Part shown: positions 1 to 7,364 of the stretch, piece by piece
How positions within the stretch are numbered: the first letter of the stretch is position 1
Layout: the number at the start of each line of letters is the position of its first letter
Assembly: GCA_046316615.1 (NCBI GenBank)
Contig: JBKDAN010000012.1
Location: 62,001 to 126,000 of the forward strand
DNA from: BJHL01 sp040378885
GTDB lineage: Bacteria; Planctomycetota; Phycisphaerae; Phycisphaerales; UBA1924
DNA length: 64,000 bases
Direction: 5' to 3'
Translations under genes and position numbers: made by a program
The notes under the pieces: model-generated
Database searches by the model: none
What the model was told of the DNA's origin: nothing
The model's input: only the letters and a program-made list of their open reading frames with translations

Positions 1-2267
1 GCGCCGAACCACGCGCCAAAGGTGGGGTCGAAGAACGCGACGTTCGCCGCAGCGGTACCGTCGATGTCATCGAAGAGGCCGCCGATGAAAAGGCTCTCGC
101 CGAAGATGATGTTGATTGGAGCTGCCGGGCCGGTGTCATCCGGATCGAAAGTCTCGGGGTCGTACGTTGCGATCGCGTTGACGGGACCGGAGGCTTCGCC
201 CAGCGCGTCGCTGAAGACATACGTGCCAAGGTCAGGGTTGAAGGCCCAGATCGCGAGGTTGTTGACGGTCGTGAGCGAACCTGGATCAGTCGGGTCAGCG
301 AGGAAGTTGAGCGTGAAGTCGCCGCCGACGACCAGCACCGGACGGGCGCCGGCGAAGGGTGTCCAGTTGAACAGGGCGCGAACTTCGGCGCGGTCGGTGC
401 CGGCGGTGTCTTCGTTGTTCACGAAGCCGAGCTGGACAGGACCGCCAGGCGTTTCGAGCACATTCTGGTTGCCGGTGAACCAGTAGTCGGCAGCATCCCA
501 GATGGCGAGGTTGCGCGAGTCAACAGGCAGGGCGGAGTTGGGCTCAGCGCGACCGAAGTCACCACCGATGAACAGAGCGGTGCCCTGATCGTCATCGTTG
601 CCCGCGTAGCTGTCGAGCATGTCATACGGCGCGGTGAACTGGAAGAGGTCCGTGTCGCCCGCCTGGTAGATGCGGCCTTCGCCAGTCGCAGTCGTGACCC
701 AGTTGCGGTCGCGGATCGGGTTGCCAAAGACGTCGAACGTAAGCGTGGGTGTGCCGAAGGGCAGGGGCGTCGCGTCCTTGAGATCGCGATTGATGTTCTG
801 GCCCGTGCCGAAGGGGCTGTCGAGGTGATCGTCGTTCTCTTGGTTCGGGTTGTTCGAAACCGTGTGGTTGGCTTCGATGAACAACTGGAACTGCACCTGG
901 TTGTTGGCTGCAAAACCGTCGACGATGACGAAGTAGCGTTCGTTGCCGACAAGTTCGATTTCGAGCTGCGGGACGAGACCCGCGAAGTTGTTGTTGAAGG
1001 CGATCTGCTGACCCTGCGCGTTGTAGAGGCGCAGCGCGGGGTCAGTGACCGGAGCCAAGCCGGTCGGCGTCGCGGTGATGATCGCACGGCCGCTGCCCTG
1101 CGCCACGAACGAGAAGCTCTCGCTCTGGAACGTCGGCGGGTTGGTGTTGGGGACGGGCACCGGATTGGGCGCGGGGTTGGCGGCATCGAATCCGTTGAAT
1201 GCTTCGTTGATCGACGGGCTGCGGCGCGTCAGCAAGTCAAGCTGCACGGGCGTCGCGATCGCGTCGAGCAGAAGATAGAACGCACCGGTGGCGAGCTGGC
1301 GGTTGTTGGAGAGGACTTCGTCGCTGCGGACACGGATGAAGTACTGCTCGCCCGGACGAGCGCGGAACGTGACGAATGCGTCATTGAAGCGGCCGGTCTG
1401 CTCGTCGCTTGTGACAAGTGTGCCCTGCGCGTTGTACACGTCGATGTGCGTGTCGAGACGCGTGAGCAAGTTGTTGTCCGCGCCTTGCGCGTTGACCGTC
1501 ACGAGGCTGTCCCACTGGCTGCCGGTGGGAACGTTGTAGCGATAGATGACTTCGTCTTGACGCAGACGAGCGTTGACCGGGCCCAAGCCGCCAAGCTGGC
1601 CCACGATGGCCTGCGGCAGGATCGGGGGAGCGCCGGTCGCATCGGGCACGGGCGAACCGGGGGCGCGTGCGATGCCCGTGTCGGCCGGCAGATCGCCGCC
1701 GATGTCGAACGTGGCGTTGGTCGTGCGCATGCGGAGCGTGTAGGTGCCCTGCGGGGAGCCCGGGTCACTCTTCACGACGATGCGATACTCGGTGCCAGCG
1801 GTGGCGACAAAGCCGGTCCAGCCGTCGCGCTGGAAGCCGCTGGTCAGCGTGCCGTTGTTGGTACCGCTTGCGATGAGCGTGGTGCCCGAAGCGTTCCAGA
1901 CTTCGACGGCGGTGTCGAGGGTGCTCGCGGCGGCCTCATTCGAGGTGTCGCCCAGCACGCTCACAAAGCCGGCGGCGGGTGCCACGAAGCGATACGTGTC
2001 GTTGTTGGTGTTGACGAGCGCGGGGTTGATGTCGCCCGCGATCACAATGCGGCCGTCCGCATCAGCAGCAGGGAGCGCGAGCGGAGCTGCGAAGCTGCCT
2101 TCAAGCAGTTGCCGAGGTTCGAGCACTTCAACCTTCTCGTGCGAACCAGAGCTGAGGCCAAGGGCCCGGCCCATCGCGCGAGAAAGCAGCGATGTCAACG
2201 AACTCCCGCGCGTACGCGTCATGCGGCGGCGAAGGGAAAGGGTCGAACGAATGTCCCTGCTATCCAT
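1..2267 (-). CDS. LEPR-x-LL surface protein, C-terminus cut off by window edge
   Basis: I translated this reading frame directly; it stays open from the start at 2267 to the window edge, giving 755 codons. The ATG is preceded by a GGTGGAG ribosome site about 7 bases upstream. The first ~35 residues are basic and rich in R/S/T. They are followed near residue 50 by VEVLEPRQLLEG, the LEPR-x-LL signature found near the N-terminus of large planctomycete exported proteins. After it come repeated beta-rich segments of pre-peptidase C-terminal type, with phrases such as DTYRFVAPAAGFVSV and EQYFIRVRSDE, and later F-I-G-G-x-F/D segments that look like beta-propeller or repeat units (FIGGDFGRAE, FIGGLFDDIDG). 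It is probably a secreted or cell-surface protein. Its function is unknown and its C-terminus lies outside the window. Confidence 0.85.
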   Translation of the reverse strand, partial: MDSRDIRSTLSLRRRMTRTRGSSLTSLLSRAMGRALGLSSGSHEKVEVLEPRQLLEGSFAAPLALPAADADGRIVIAGDINPALVNTNNDTYRFVAPAAGFVSVLGDTSNEAAASTLDTAVEVWNASGTTLIASGTNNGTLTSGFQRDGWTGFVATAGTEYRIVVKSDPGSPQGTYTLRMRTTNATFDIGGDLPADTGIARAPGSPVPDATGAPPILPQAIVGQLGGLGPVNARLRQDEVIYRYNVPTGSQWDSLVTVNAQGADNNLLTRLDTHIDVYNAQGTLVTSDEQTGRFNDAFVTFRARPGEQYFIRVRSDEVLSNNRQLATGAFYLLLDAIATPVQLDLLTRRSPSINEAFNGFDAANPAPNPVPVPNTNPPTFQSESFSFVAQGSGRAIITATPTGLAPVTDPALRLYNAQGQQIAFNNNFAGLVPQLEIELVGNERYFVIVDGFAANNQVQFQLFIEANHTVSNNPNQENDDHLDSPFGTGQNINRDLKDATPLPFGTPTLTFDVFGNPIRDRNWVTTATGEGRIYQAGDTDLFQFTAPYDMLDSYAGNDDDQGTALFIGGDFGRAEPNSALPVDSRNLAIWDAADYWFTGNQNVLETPGGPVQLGFVNNEDTAGTDRAEVRALFNWTPFAGARPVLVVGGDFTLNFLADPTDPGSLTTVNNLAIWAFNPDLGTYVFSDALGEASGPVNAIATYDPETFDPDDTGPAAPINIIFGESLFIGGLFDDIDGTAAANVAFFDPTFGAWFG

Positions 2268-2716
2268 AGTCGGCTCCACCGACGGACCATGTGCCAGTTC
2301 GTCATACATCACGACGAACCAGCGTCCGCCAACATCATCAACCGAGTCGGCTCACGCTATCCCAACGTTGTCGGTTCGAGATTCCGCATCTCGAACACTC
2401 GCCCACCTGGGCTGCGTGCTTTCACACGCGCCCCGGGCAAGGCCGGGGCTGTGCTTGGTCAGCACGGTAGCCCTCCGCCTGTTGGGACGTGACAGGATAC
2501 AAACTCCGGTGGGGGTCTGTCTAGTCCCCCCCTACCAAGATTGGACCAAATAACTTGGTCTTCGTCCGGTGGGGTGGGTGGGATGGACGTCATCCCGCCG
2601 CTTGCAGCGCACCTTGGGCGCGTCGAGGCTGTAACCCGTCGCCGTCTATTCGCGACATGTCCGGCCGGGTTGCCGCCATTTCGCTACTGGCAGGTATCGA
2701 GCGAGAATGACACCAC
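2268..2716. other. 449-base gap holding the long leader of the LEPR gene
   Basis: There is no credible gene here; the short frames lack ribosome sites and family features. Both flanking genes read leftward, so this is the upstream region of the LEPR-x-LL gene and the downstream region of the racemase-like gene. It contains a perfect 8-bp inverted repeat (GTTCGAGA/TCTCGAAC, 2374-2396, 7-base loop) about 107 bases before the LEPR start. A GC-rich CCCCGGGC/GCCGGGG cluster lies near 2430-2450, and a GTGCT/AGCAC stem near 2454-2468. I could not match it to a known riboswitch. Confidence 0.5.
2374..2396. repeat. perfect 8-bp inverted repeat upstream of LEPR gene
   Basis: GTTCGAGA at 2374-2381 pairs exactly with TCTCGAAC at 2389-2396 around a 7-base loop. 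It lies in the presumed 5' leader or promoter region of the leftward LEPR-x-LL gene. It could be an RNA hairpin or an operator; there is no U-tract, so it is not an intrinsic terminator. Confidence 0.5.
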
Positions 2717-3424
2717 TCAGCCTGCGGTGGGCGAGGTTCGCTCGACAGCCGCGCGGGCGAGCACTTCCGAGGTGTCATAGATAGGAAGGGGGCAGTTCTC
2801 TTCCCCGATGACGAGGGGCAATTCGCTGCTGGCCAGAATGACTGCTTCGCAGCCGCCCTCGTGCATGTGCTGCACCATTGTCATGATCGCATCGTGGCTT
2901 TCGGGGCGAGATTGGCCGTAGATGAGCTCTTCGAAGATGATGCGATCGAGCCGCTCAGCCTCGTTCTCGCTGGGCGCGTGAACTTGAATGCCGCGCAGGC
3001 CCAGGTGCGTTTGGTAGGTGGAACTGCGGGTGACGAGCTTGGTGCCCAGAATGCCCACGGTGCGGCGGTTGTCCTTGGCGAGTTGCTCGCCCACAAGATC
3101 GGGAATGGTGAGCCAGGGAATGGGACTGCCCACTTCGGCGAGTTGAACGCCGTGTTGGACGGCGTTGTCGGCGGTCATGCAAAAGCCCGCCCCGCAACGC
3201 GCAAGAATTTCCGCGCTTTTACGCAACAGTTTTCCCACGCCGTGCCAGTCGTCGCGTCGGAGGCACTCGATATAGGCGAAGAGTGGTTCGTTATGCACGC
3301 TGATGCGGGGCTGCTGATCGGGGGCGCGCATCGAGCCGGCGTGTCGCATGACAAGGCGGTAGAGGAGCGCGCAGCCTTCGGGACTGACGCCGACGATGCC
3401 GATGTGGTTGGTGGGGATTGCCAT
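2717..3424 (-). CDS. aspartate/glutamate racemase family protein, second catalytic Cys replaced
   Basis: This 235-residue protein matches the length and two-lobe pattern of the cofactor-independent Asp/Glu racemase family. Residues 7-14 (HIGIVGVS) form the usual N-terminal glycine strand. C82 in the context F-C-M-T-A-D-N-A corresponds to the first catalytic cysteine (family C-N-T-A-H). The second catalytic site, normally G-C-T-E, reads A-S-S-E at residues 198-201, so serine replaces cysteine. The start at 3424 was chosen because a longer frame would run into the divergent hscB promoter; no strong ribosome site is visible. The gene is transcribed away from hscB. It may be an atypical racemase/isomerase or a non-racemase relative such as a decarboxylase-type or binding protein. 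The substrate is unknown. Confidence 0.8.
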   Translation of the reverse strand: MAIPTNHIGIVGVSPEGCALLYRLVMRHAGSMRAPDQQPRISVHNEPLFAYIECLRRDDWHGVGKLLRKSAEILARCGAGFCMTADNAVQHGVQLAEVGSPIPWLTIPDLVGEQLAKDNRRTVGILGTKLVTRSSTYQTHLGLRGIQVHAPSENEAERLDRIIFEELIYGQSRPESHDAIMTMVQHMHEGGCEAVILASSELPLVIGEENCPLPIYDTSEVLARAAVERTSPTAG

Positions 3425-3535
3425 GGTGCTCACGTCGACGTGCTGTGAAGGGCCGCGCAAACGACCCGCATCAATATACGGAGTCACGCGGCGGAACGCG
3501 AGGGAAGATTTTCCGTAATCTGATCGGCGGTCCGT

Positions 3536-3541
3536 TATGAT
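3536..3541 (+). promoter_or_regulatory. -10-like TATGAT box 8 bases before hscB start
   Basis: TATGAT ends 8 bases before the hscB ATG, so a start point 7 bases downstream of it would fall within two bases of the start codon. No Shine-Dalgarno site and no clear -35 box are visible. This suggests a leaderless transcript. Confidence 0.4.
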
Positions 3542-3549
3542 CGTTGCCC

Positions 3550-4101
3550 ATGGCACCGATTCGTACAGCTGATCCATTCGATACGCTCGGCCTGCCGGCA
3601 ACGTTCGTGCTGGATGCGGCGCGCGTGGAGCGAGCGGCGCTCGCGAAGCTGGCGCAGCTGCACCCTGATGTGAGCGATGCGAGCGTGTTGGAAGAGATGG
3701 AGATTGCTGCTGCTCGTATGAATGCTGCACGCGATGTGCTGCTCTTTTCGCTGTCGCGGGCGGAAGCTTTGCTGAAGCGACTGGGCGGACCGGCCAAGGA
3801 AGCGGATAAGTCATTGCCTCCGGGATTTCTCATGGAGATGATGGAGGTGCGCGAGCAAGTCGAGCAGGCCGTTGCGAGCGGCGACTCCGCTGCGTGCACG
3901 ACGTGGATGGCGTGGGCGATGGACCAGCGTGCGCAGATGGAAGCGACCGTTGCTGCCTTGTTCGCCAAAGCGGCGACGGACGCAGGTGCGCTGCGCGAGG
4001 TGCGTGTGCAACTGAACCAGTGGCGATACATCGAGCGGATGATCGAACAGCTTGATCCGGCGTACGACCCGGGACAGTCTGATGTGGGAGGCACGGCGTA
4101 A
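3550..4101 (+). CDS. hscB: HscB-like Fe-S cluster assembly J-domain co-chaperone
   Basis: The 183-residue length fits HscB (about 170). The N-terminal third is a compact J domain: DPFDTLGLP opens it and the diagnostic HPD tripeptide is at residues 38-40, followed by V-S-D. Family members use HPD to stimulate an HscA/DnaK-type chaperone during transfer of Fe-S clusters from the IscU scaffold. The C-terminal half is helical (roughly residues 85-170), as expected for the scaffold-binding HscB domain. The zinc-binding cysteines of some HscB proteins are absent. No isc/suf partner is nearby; the next gene starts 3 bases after the stop, so it heads a run with two CNNM/CBS genes. The start at ATG 3550 is preferred to the TTG at 3544. 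Confidence 0.85.
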   Translation: MAPIRTADPFDTLGLPATFVLDAARVERAALAKLAQLHPDVSDASVLEEMEIAAARMNAARDVLLFSLSRAEALLKRLGGPAKEADKSLPPGFLMEMMEVREQVEQAVASGDSAACTTWMAWAMDQRAQMEATVAALFAKAATDAGALREVRVQLNQWRYIERMIEQLDPAYDPGQSDVGGTA

Positions 4102-4104
4102 CGC

Positions 4105-5436
4105 ATGCCAGCCTTGCCCATCATCATGTTGGCGCTGCTGCCCGTCTTGCTGGCGGTGTCGGCGGCGTGCAGTGCAGCCGAGACGGCGCTTTTCAGTCTG
4201 ACGCAGGCTGATCGCATGCGATTGCGCAAGAGCTACGAATCCGCATCGACGGCGGCGGAGGCCTTGCTGCGTCAGCCGCGGTCGTTGCTTGTGGCGATTC
4301 TGCTGGCCAACGTGACGGTGAACACGGCGTTCTTCACGCTTGCGGGTCTGGTGGGCAAGGAACTCCTGGGCGATATGGCGCTGGCGGCGGCAGGTTTCTC
4401 GATCGGCAGCGTGCTGGCGATGATTCTGTTTGCGGAAGTGCTGCCCAAGGCGATCGCATCGGTGCACCGCGTGGCGGTGTGCAGACTTCTGGCGATTCCC
4501 GTCTTTGCGTGGTTCACGCTGATCTCGCCATTGCGATTGGTGCTTGATCGGGTTGTCATCGGGCCGCTGGCGCGGTTGTTCAGACCTGCGGGCGCGGGCG
4601 AGGCCGAGCCGCTGACGGCGGAAGACTTGTCCAATCTGGTGTCGCTGCATGCCGAGCAGGGCGTGTTGCACGAGGGCGAAGAGCAGTTGCTTGCTGACGT
4701 CGTGCAACTCTCGACGCTTCGTGTGCGCGACATCATGATTCCTCGTGTGGACGTCCGCTGGCTTGATGCAGTGAACACAAGCCAGGAGCTCTTGCAGGTG
4801 GCGCGCGAGACGGGTTACACGCGGTTTCCTGTCTGCCGCGGACGGCTTGATGAGCGTCAGCTTGTGGGAATCGTGAACGTGCAGCGCGTGCTGCCTCGCC
4901 TTGCTAAACAGGGCGTCGCGGCGCGACTTCCACTTCCGGGCCTTGTCGATGATGTGCGATTCGTACCTGAGCGAGCACGCGTGGATCAACTGATCGAGCT
5001 GTTTCGTGCGTGCAACTGCGACGCGGCGTTGGTCGTGAACGAGACGGGCGAACTGGTGGGCTTTGTGCAAGTTGACAACGTGGTCAATGAACTCGTGAAG
5101 TTCGCGGCGAGCAGCGACGAAACGCCTCGCCAGCAGGTGCGCATGGTGGGGCTTGGTGAGTGGGAAGTGCCCGGGCGACTGTCCGTGCACCATTGGGAAG
5201 AGTTCTTCGAGCCCATGGAGGGCACGCGGCGTGAGGGTGTGAGCACGGTGGCGGGGCTAGTGCTCATGCGACTTGGGCGTGTGCCGCGTGTGGGCGACAT
5301 GGTGATGATCGGCAATGTGCGGCTGGTGGTGGACGCGATGAGCGGACGCAACATCGAGCGCGTGCGAGTTTCCATCACGGAAGTCGGCGGGCCGGTGAAC
5401 GACGCGAGTGCGGCAAAGAAGGAGGCGACGTCATGA
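4105..5436 (+). CDS. CNNM/CBS/CorC_HlyC membrane protein
   Basis: At 443 residues this has the full CorC/YfjD architecture. It starts with a CNNM (DUF21) transmembrane domain over about residues 1-190, with several hydrophobic segments and a small-residue motif S-A-A-E-T-A-L-F-S. A pair of CBS domains follows (about 205-335, beginning near VRDIMIPRVDVRW), then a CorC_HlyC domain (about 345-430). Relatives are linked to Mg2+/Co2+ efflux or resistance and bind adenine nucleotides in the CBS pair. The gene starts 3 bases after hscB and its stop overlaps the next start, so it is translationally coupled to a shorter paralogue. The cation role is inferred from family only. Confidence 0.88.
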   Translation: MPALPIIMLALLPVLLAVSAACSAAETALFSLTQADRMRLRKSYESASTAAEALLRQPRSLLVAILLANVTVNTAFFTLAGLVGKELLGDMALAAAGFSIGSVLAMILFAEVLPKAIASVHRVAVCRLLAIPVFAWFTLISPLRLVLDRVVIGPLARLFRPAGAGEAEPLTAEDLSNLVSLHAEQGVLHEGEEQLLADVVQLSTLRVRDIMIPRVDVRWLDAVNTSQELLQVARETGYTRFPVCRGRLDERQLVGIVNVQRVLPRLAKQGVAARLPLPGLVDDVRFVPERARVDQLIELFRACNCDAALVVNETGELVGFVQVDNVVNELVKFAASSDETPRQQVRMVGLGEWEVPGRLSVHHWEEFFEPMEGTRREGVSTVAGLVLMRLGRVPRVGDMVMIGNVRLVVDAMSGRNIERVRVSITEVGGPVNDASAAKKEATS

Positions 5437-6422
5437 CGACGTGGGAGTTCCTCCTCTGGTGGTCGCTCATCGTGCTCACGTTCGTGGGTTCGTTCCTCTG
5501 CTCGGGTCTGGAGATCGGCAGCTACTCGCTCAACCGCGTGAGGCTGGATCTGAAGGCGTCGCGTTCCAACGCAGGTGATGACGTTCGCATCCTGCGGCGC
5601 GAGATCGAGCGGCCCGCGCGGCTGCTTGCGACGCTGCTCATCGGCAACAACATCGTAAATGCGGTGGCGGCAGAAGCGACCACCAACATTCTCAACGCGA
5701 CGGGCAAATCAGTGCTCGCCATCGCCATCATCAACACGGTGGTGCTGGGGCCCTTGCTCTTTGTCCTGGGCGATGCCTTGCCCAAGGAGTTGTTCCGCGT
5801 GGAGGCAGACCGGCTCATGCCGATCTTCGCCCGCTCGCTTCGTCTGTTGCGATGGATTCTCACCGTCACCGGCGTGCTGCCGCTTGTGCAGTGGTTTGCA
5901 CACGTCGCGGAGCGATTGCTCAAACTGCCTCAAGATTCAGCCAGCGATGCGCGGCAGCGCATTGCAAACCTGCTGAAGGAAGGCGCTGGCTCAGGCGTAC
6001 TGAGCGACGCGCAGGTGAGCATGCTTGATCGTGCGCTGCTGTTCCGCAACTTGACGGCTGGCGACGAAATGACGCCCTGGGAGAAGGTGTTTGTGGTGCC
6101 AGCCGGTGCAGAGCGCGGTCGCGTGTTTGATCTTGTGGCGGGCAAAGAGCACGGGTATTTCCCGGCGGTGGATCGTTCAGGCAAGGTGGTGGGGGTCGTG
6201 CGACACCTGGATCTGTACACCCAGACACGCAAGTCGCTGGCTGAACTTATTCAGCCTGTGCCGCGTATTGGGTTGAATATGCCGGCCCGTGAGGCGCTGG
6301 CGAAACTGCGCTTGCAGAAGTCACGCGTAGCGATTGTGGAGGATGCTGGTGGACGGCCGATTGGATTGGTGACCGCTCGAGATCTGGTCGCGCCGCTCAC
6401 GGGTGATCTGGCGGGCTTGTGA
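5433..6422 (+). CDS. CNNM/CBS membrane protein, short paralogue
   Basis: This 329-residue protein overlaps the preceding gene by four bases (ATGA), which indicates coupled translation. It has a CNNM domain (about residues 1-180; S-G-L-E-I-G-S-Y-S-L-N motif near residues 25-35) and a CBS pair (about 195-325). It ends in VTARDLVAPLTGDL and lacks the CorC_HlyC domain of its neighbour. The two may form a heteromeric complex, since CNNM/CorC proteins are dimers; that is inference. The likely role is divalent-cation transport or homeostasis in the inner membrane. Confidence 0.85.
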   Translation: MTTWEFLLWWSLIVLTFVGSFLCSGLEIGSYSLNRVRLDLKASRSNAGDDVRILRREIERPARLLATLLIGNNIVNAVAAEATTNILNATGKSVLAIAIINTVVLGPLLFVLGDALPKELFRVEADRLMPIFARSLRLLRWILTVTGVLPLVQWFAHVAERLLKLPQDSASDARQRIANLLKEGAGSGVLSDAQVSMLDRALLFRNLTAGDEMTPWEKVFVVPAGAERGRVFDLVAGKEHGYFPAVDRSGKVVGVVRHLDLYTQTRKSLAELIQPVPRIGLNMPAREALAKLRLQKSRVAIVEDAGGRPIGLVTARDLVAPLTGDLAGL

Positions 6423-6458
6423 GTCGGGCGAACGGTCGAGTGTGCCAAGGAGCGTGTT

Positions 6459-6938
6459 ATGAAGGATCGCATGCGAAACGTGATTGGTGGGTTTGATCGT
6501 CGCCGCGGTCAGGGCGGCGTCATGGTCATTGTCATTGCGGCGGTGCTCGCTCTGGTTGTGGTGGCGTTTGTCCGATCGCGTTCCGGCGGCACGCCAGCGA
6601 CGCTGGTCGGATTTGACAACGCGGTTGCGATCGATGCGGCACTTGCGAAGGGCAAGCAGGAAGGCAAGCCCACGTTGCTTTTCTTCACTGCCAGTTGGTG
6701 TCCGCCTTGCAAGCACATGAAGAGCGAAGTGCTGCCGCAGGATTCGGTGGCGACCACGATTCGCGATCAGTTTGTGGGGGTGTACGTTGATATTGATGCA
6801 CGTGGCAGCGATGCTCAGGCCTATGGCATCGAAGGTGTGCCGACGTTCATTGTCGTGAACAAAGACGGCGAGGAAATCGCCCGGCGCAGCGGTGCAATGT
6901 CGACGGACGAGTTTCAGCGGTTTCTGACGGCGCGCTGA
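6459..6938 (+). CDS. membrane-anchored thioredoxin-like protein (CPPC)
   Basis: The 159-residue product starts 36 bases after the CNNM pair with an AAGGAG ribosome site. A basic N-terminus precedes one transmembrane anchor at about residues 20-38. The rest is a thioredoxin fold with W-C-P-P-C-K at residues 80-85 and the cis-proline loop G-V-P-T-F near residue 128. It should sit on the outer face of the inner membrane and act as a dithiol-disulfide reductase or oxidase; CPPC is compatible with either. It is co-directional with the CNNM genes and ends 4 bases from a convergent gene, with no room for a terminator. Confidence 0.88.
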   Translation: MKDRMRNVIGGFDRRRGQGGVMVIVIAAVLALVVVAFVRSRSGGTPATLVGFDNAVAIDAALAKGKQEGKPTLLFFTASWCPPCKHMKSEVLPQDSVATTIRDQFVGVYVDIDARGSDAQAYGIEGVPTFIVVNKDGEEIARRSGAMSTDEFQRFLTAR

Positions 6939-6942
6939 ACGA

Positions 6943-7314
6943 CTACACGAGACGGATGCGGATGGGGCCTTTGGCATACGAGGGATCCACGACGCTGCCG
7001 CGTTGCGTGATGACGACCTTGCCTTGCGCCACAAGGCGGCGAGCGGCGCTACGGGCTGGTTCCATCAGAGTTTCCCAGCCTGTGGGACTCACGAGTCGAG
7101 CAGCCTCGCTCGGGCAGATCGTCGCGCTGCCTGCACGCGGTGCGAGCAGCGAGAGAATCGCAGCTTCCAGAGCGGTGTCTGTTGCAGAAACGCCTGCGCG
7201 GCGACACTTGTCGCCGCAGTAGCGGACGTTGTCCCAGTCGCGTTCCCACTTCTTGCGCCAGGTGATTTCTCGGCCGCAGACGACGCATGGTTTGCTGGGG
7301 AGAGGACTGGGCAT
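6943..7314 (-). CDS. DUF2256/DUF3253 two-domain protein
   Basis: The N-terminal ~40 residues form a small zinc-ribbon-like DUF2256 domain: C10-x2-C13 and C33-x3-C37, with W-R-K-K-W-E-R-D-W between them. Residues ~45-123 match a DUF3253-type domain (TALEAAILSLL then PSEAARLV), which looks like a small winged-helix fold. The fusion of these two domains is common in bacteria. A nucleic-acid role is plausible but unproven. It is convergent with the thioredoxin gene, and its start overlaps the upstream region of the polyferredoxin gene. Confidence 0.8.
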   Translation of the reverse strand: MPSPLPSKPCVVCGREITWRKKWERDWDNVRYCGDKCRRAGVSATDTALEAAILSLLAPRAGSATICPSEAARLVSPTGWETLMEPARSAARRLVAQGKVVITQRGSVVDPSYAKGPIRIRLV

Positions 7315-7353
7315 GTGGCGCGGAACCTTGGACGAATTGGCGGCGAGTGTCGA

Positions 7354-7359
7354 TACACT
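7354..7359 (+). promoter_or_regulatory. -10-like TACACT box 5 bases before polyferredoxin start
   Basis: TACACT is followed by 5 bases and then GTG at 7365. No Shine-Dalgarno site is present, and a TTGGAC at 7328-7333 would be a long-spaced -35. This fits leaderless transcription and supports GTG 7365 as the start. Confidence 0.38.
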
Positions 7360-7364
7360 CTTAT

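Noticed and set aside
825..2492. 555-residue plus-strand open frame
   Set aside because: Antisense shadow of the LEPR-x-LL gene; the minus-strand frame has the ribosome site, signature motif and repeat structure.
2268..2520. possible riboswitch in the LEPR leader
   Set aside because: Several stems are present, but I could not match the conserved core of any known class.
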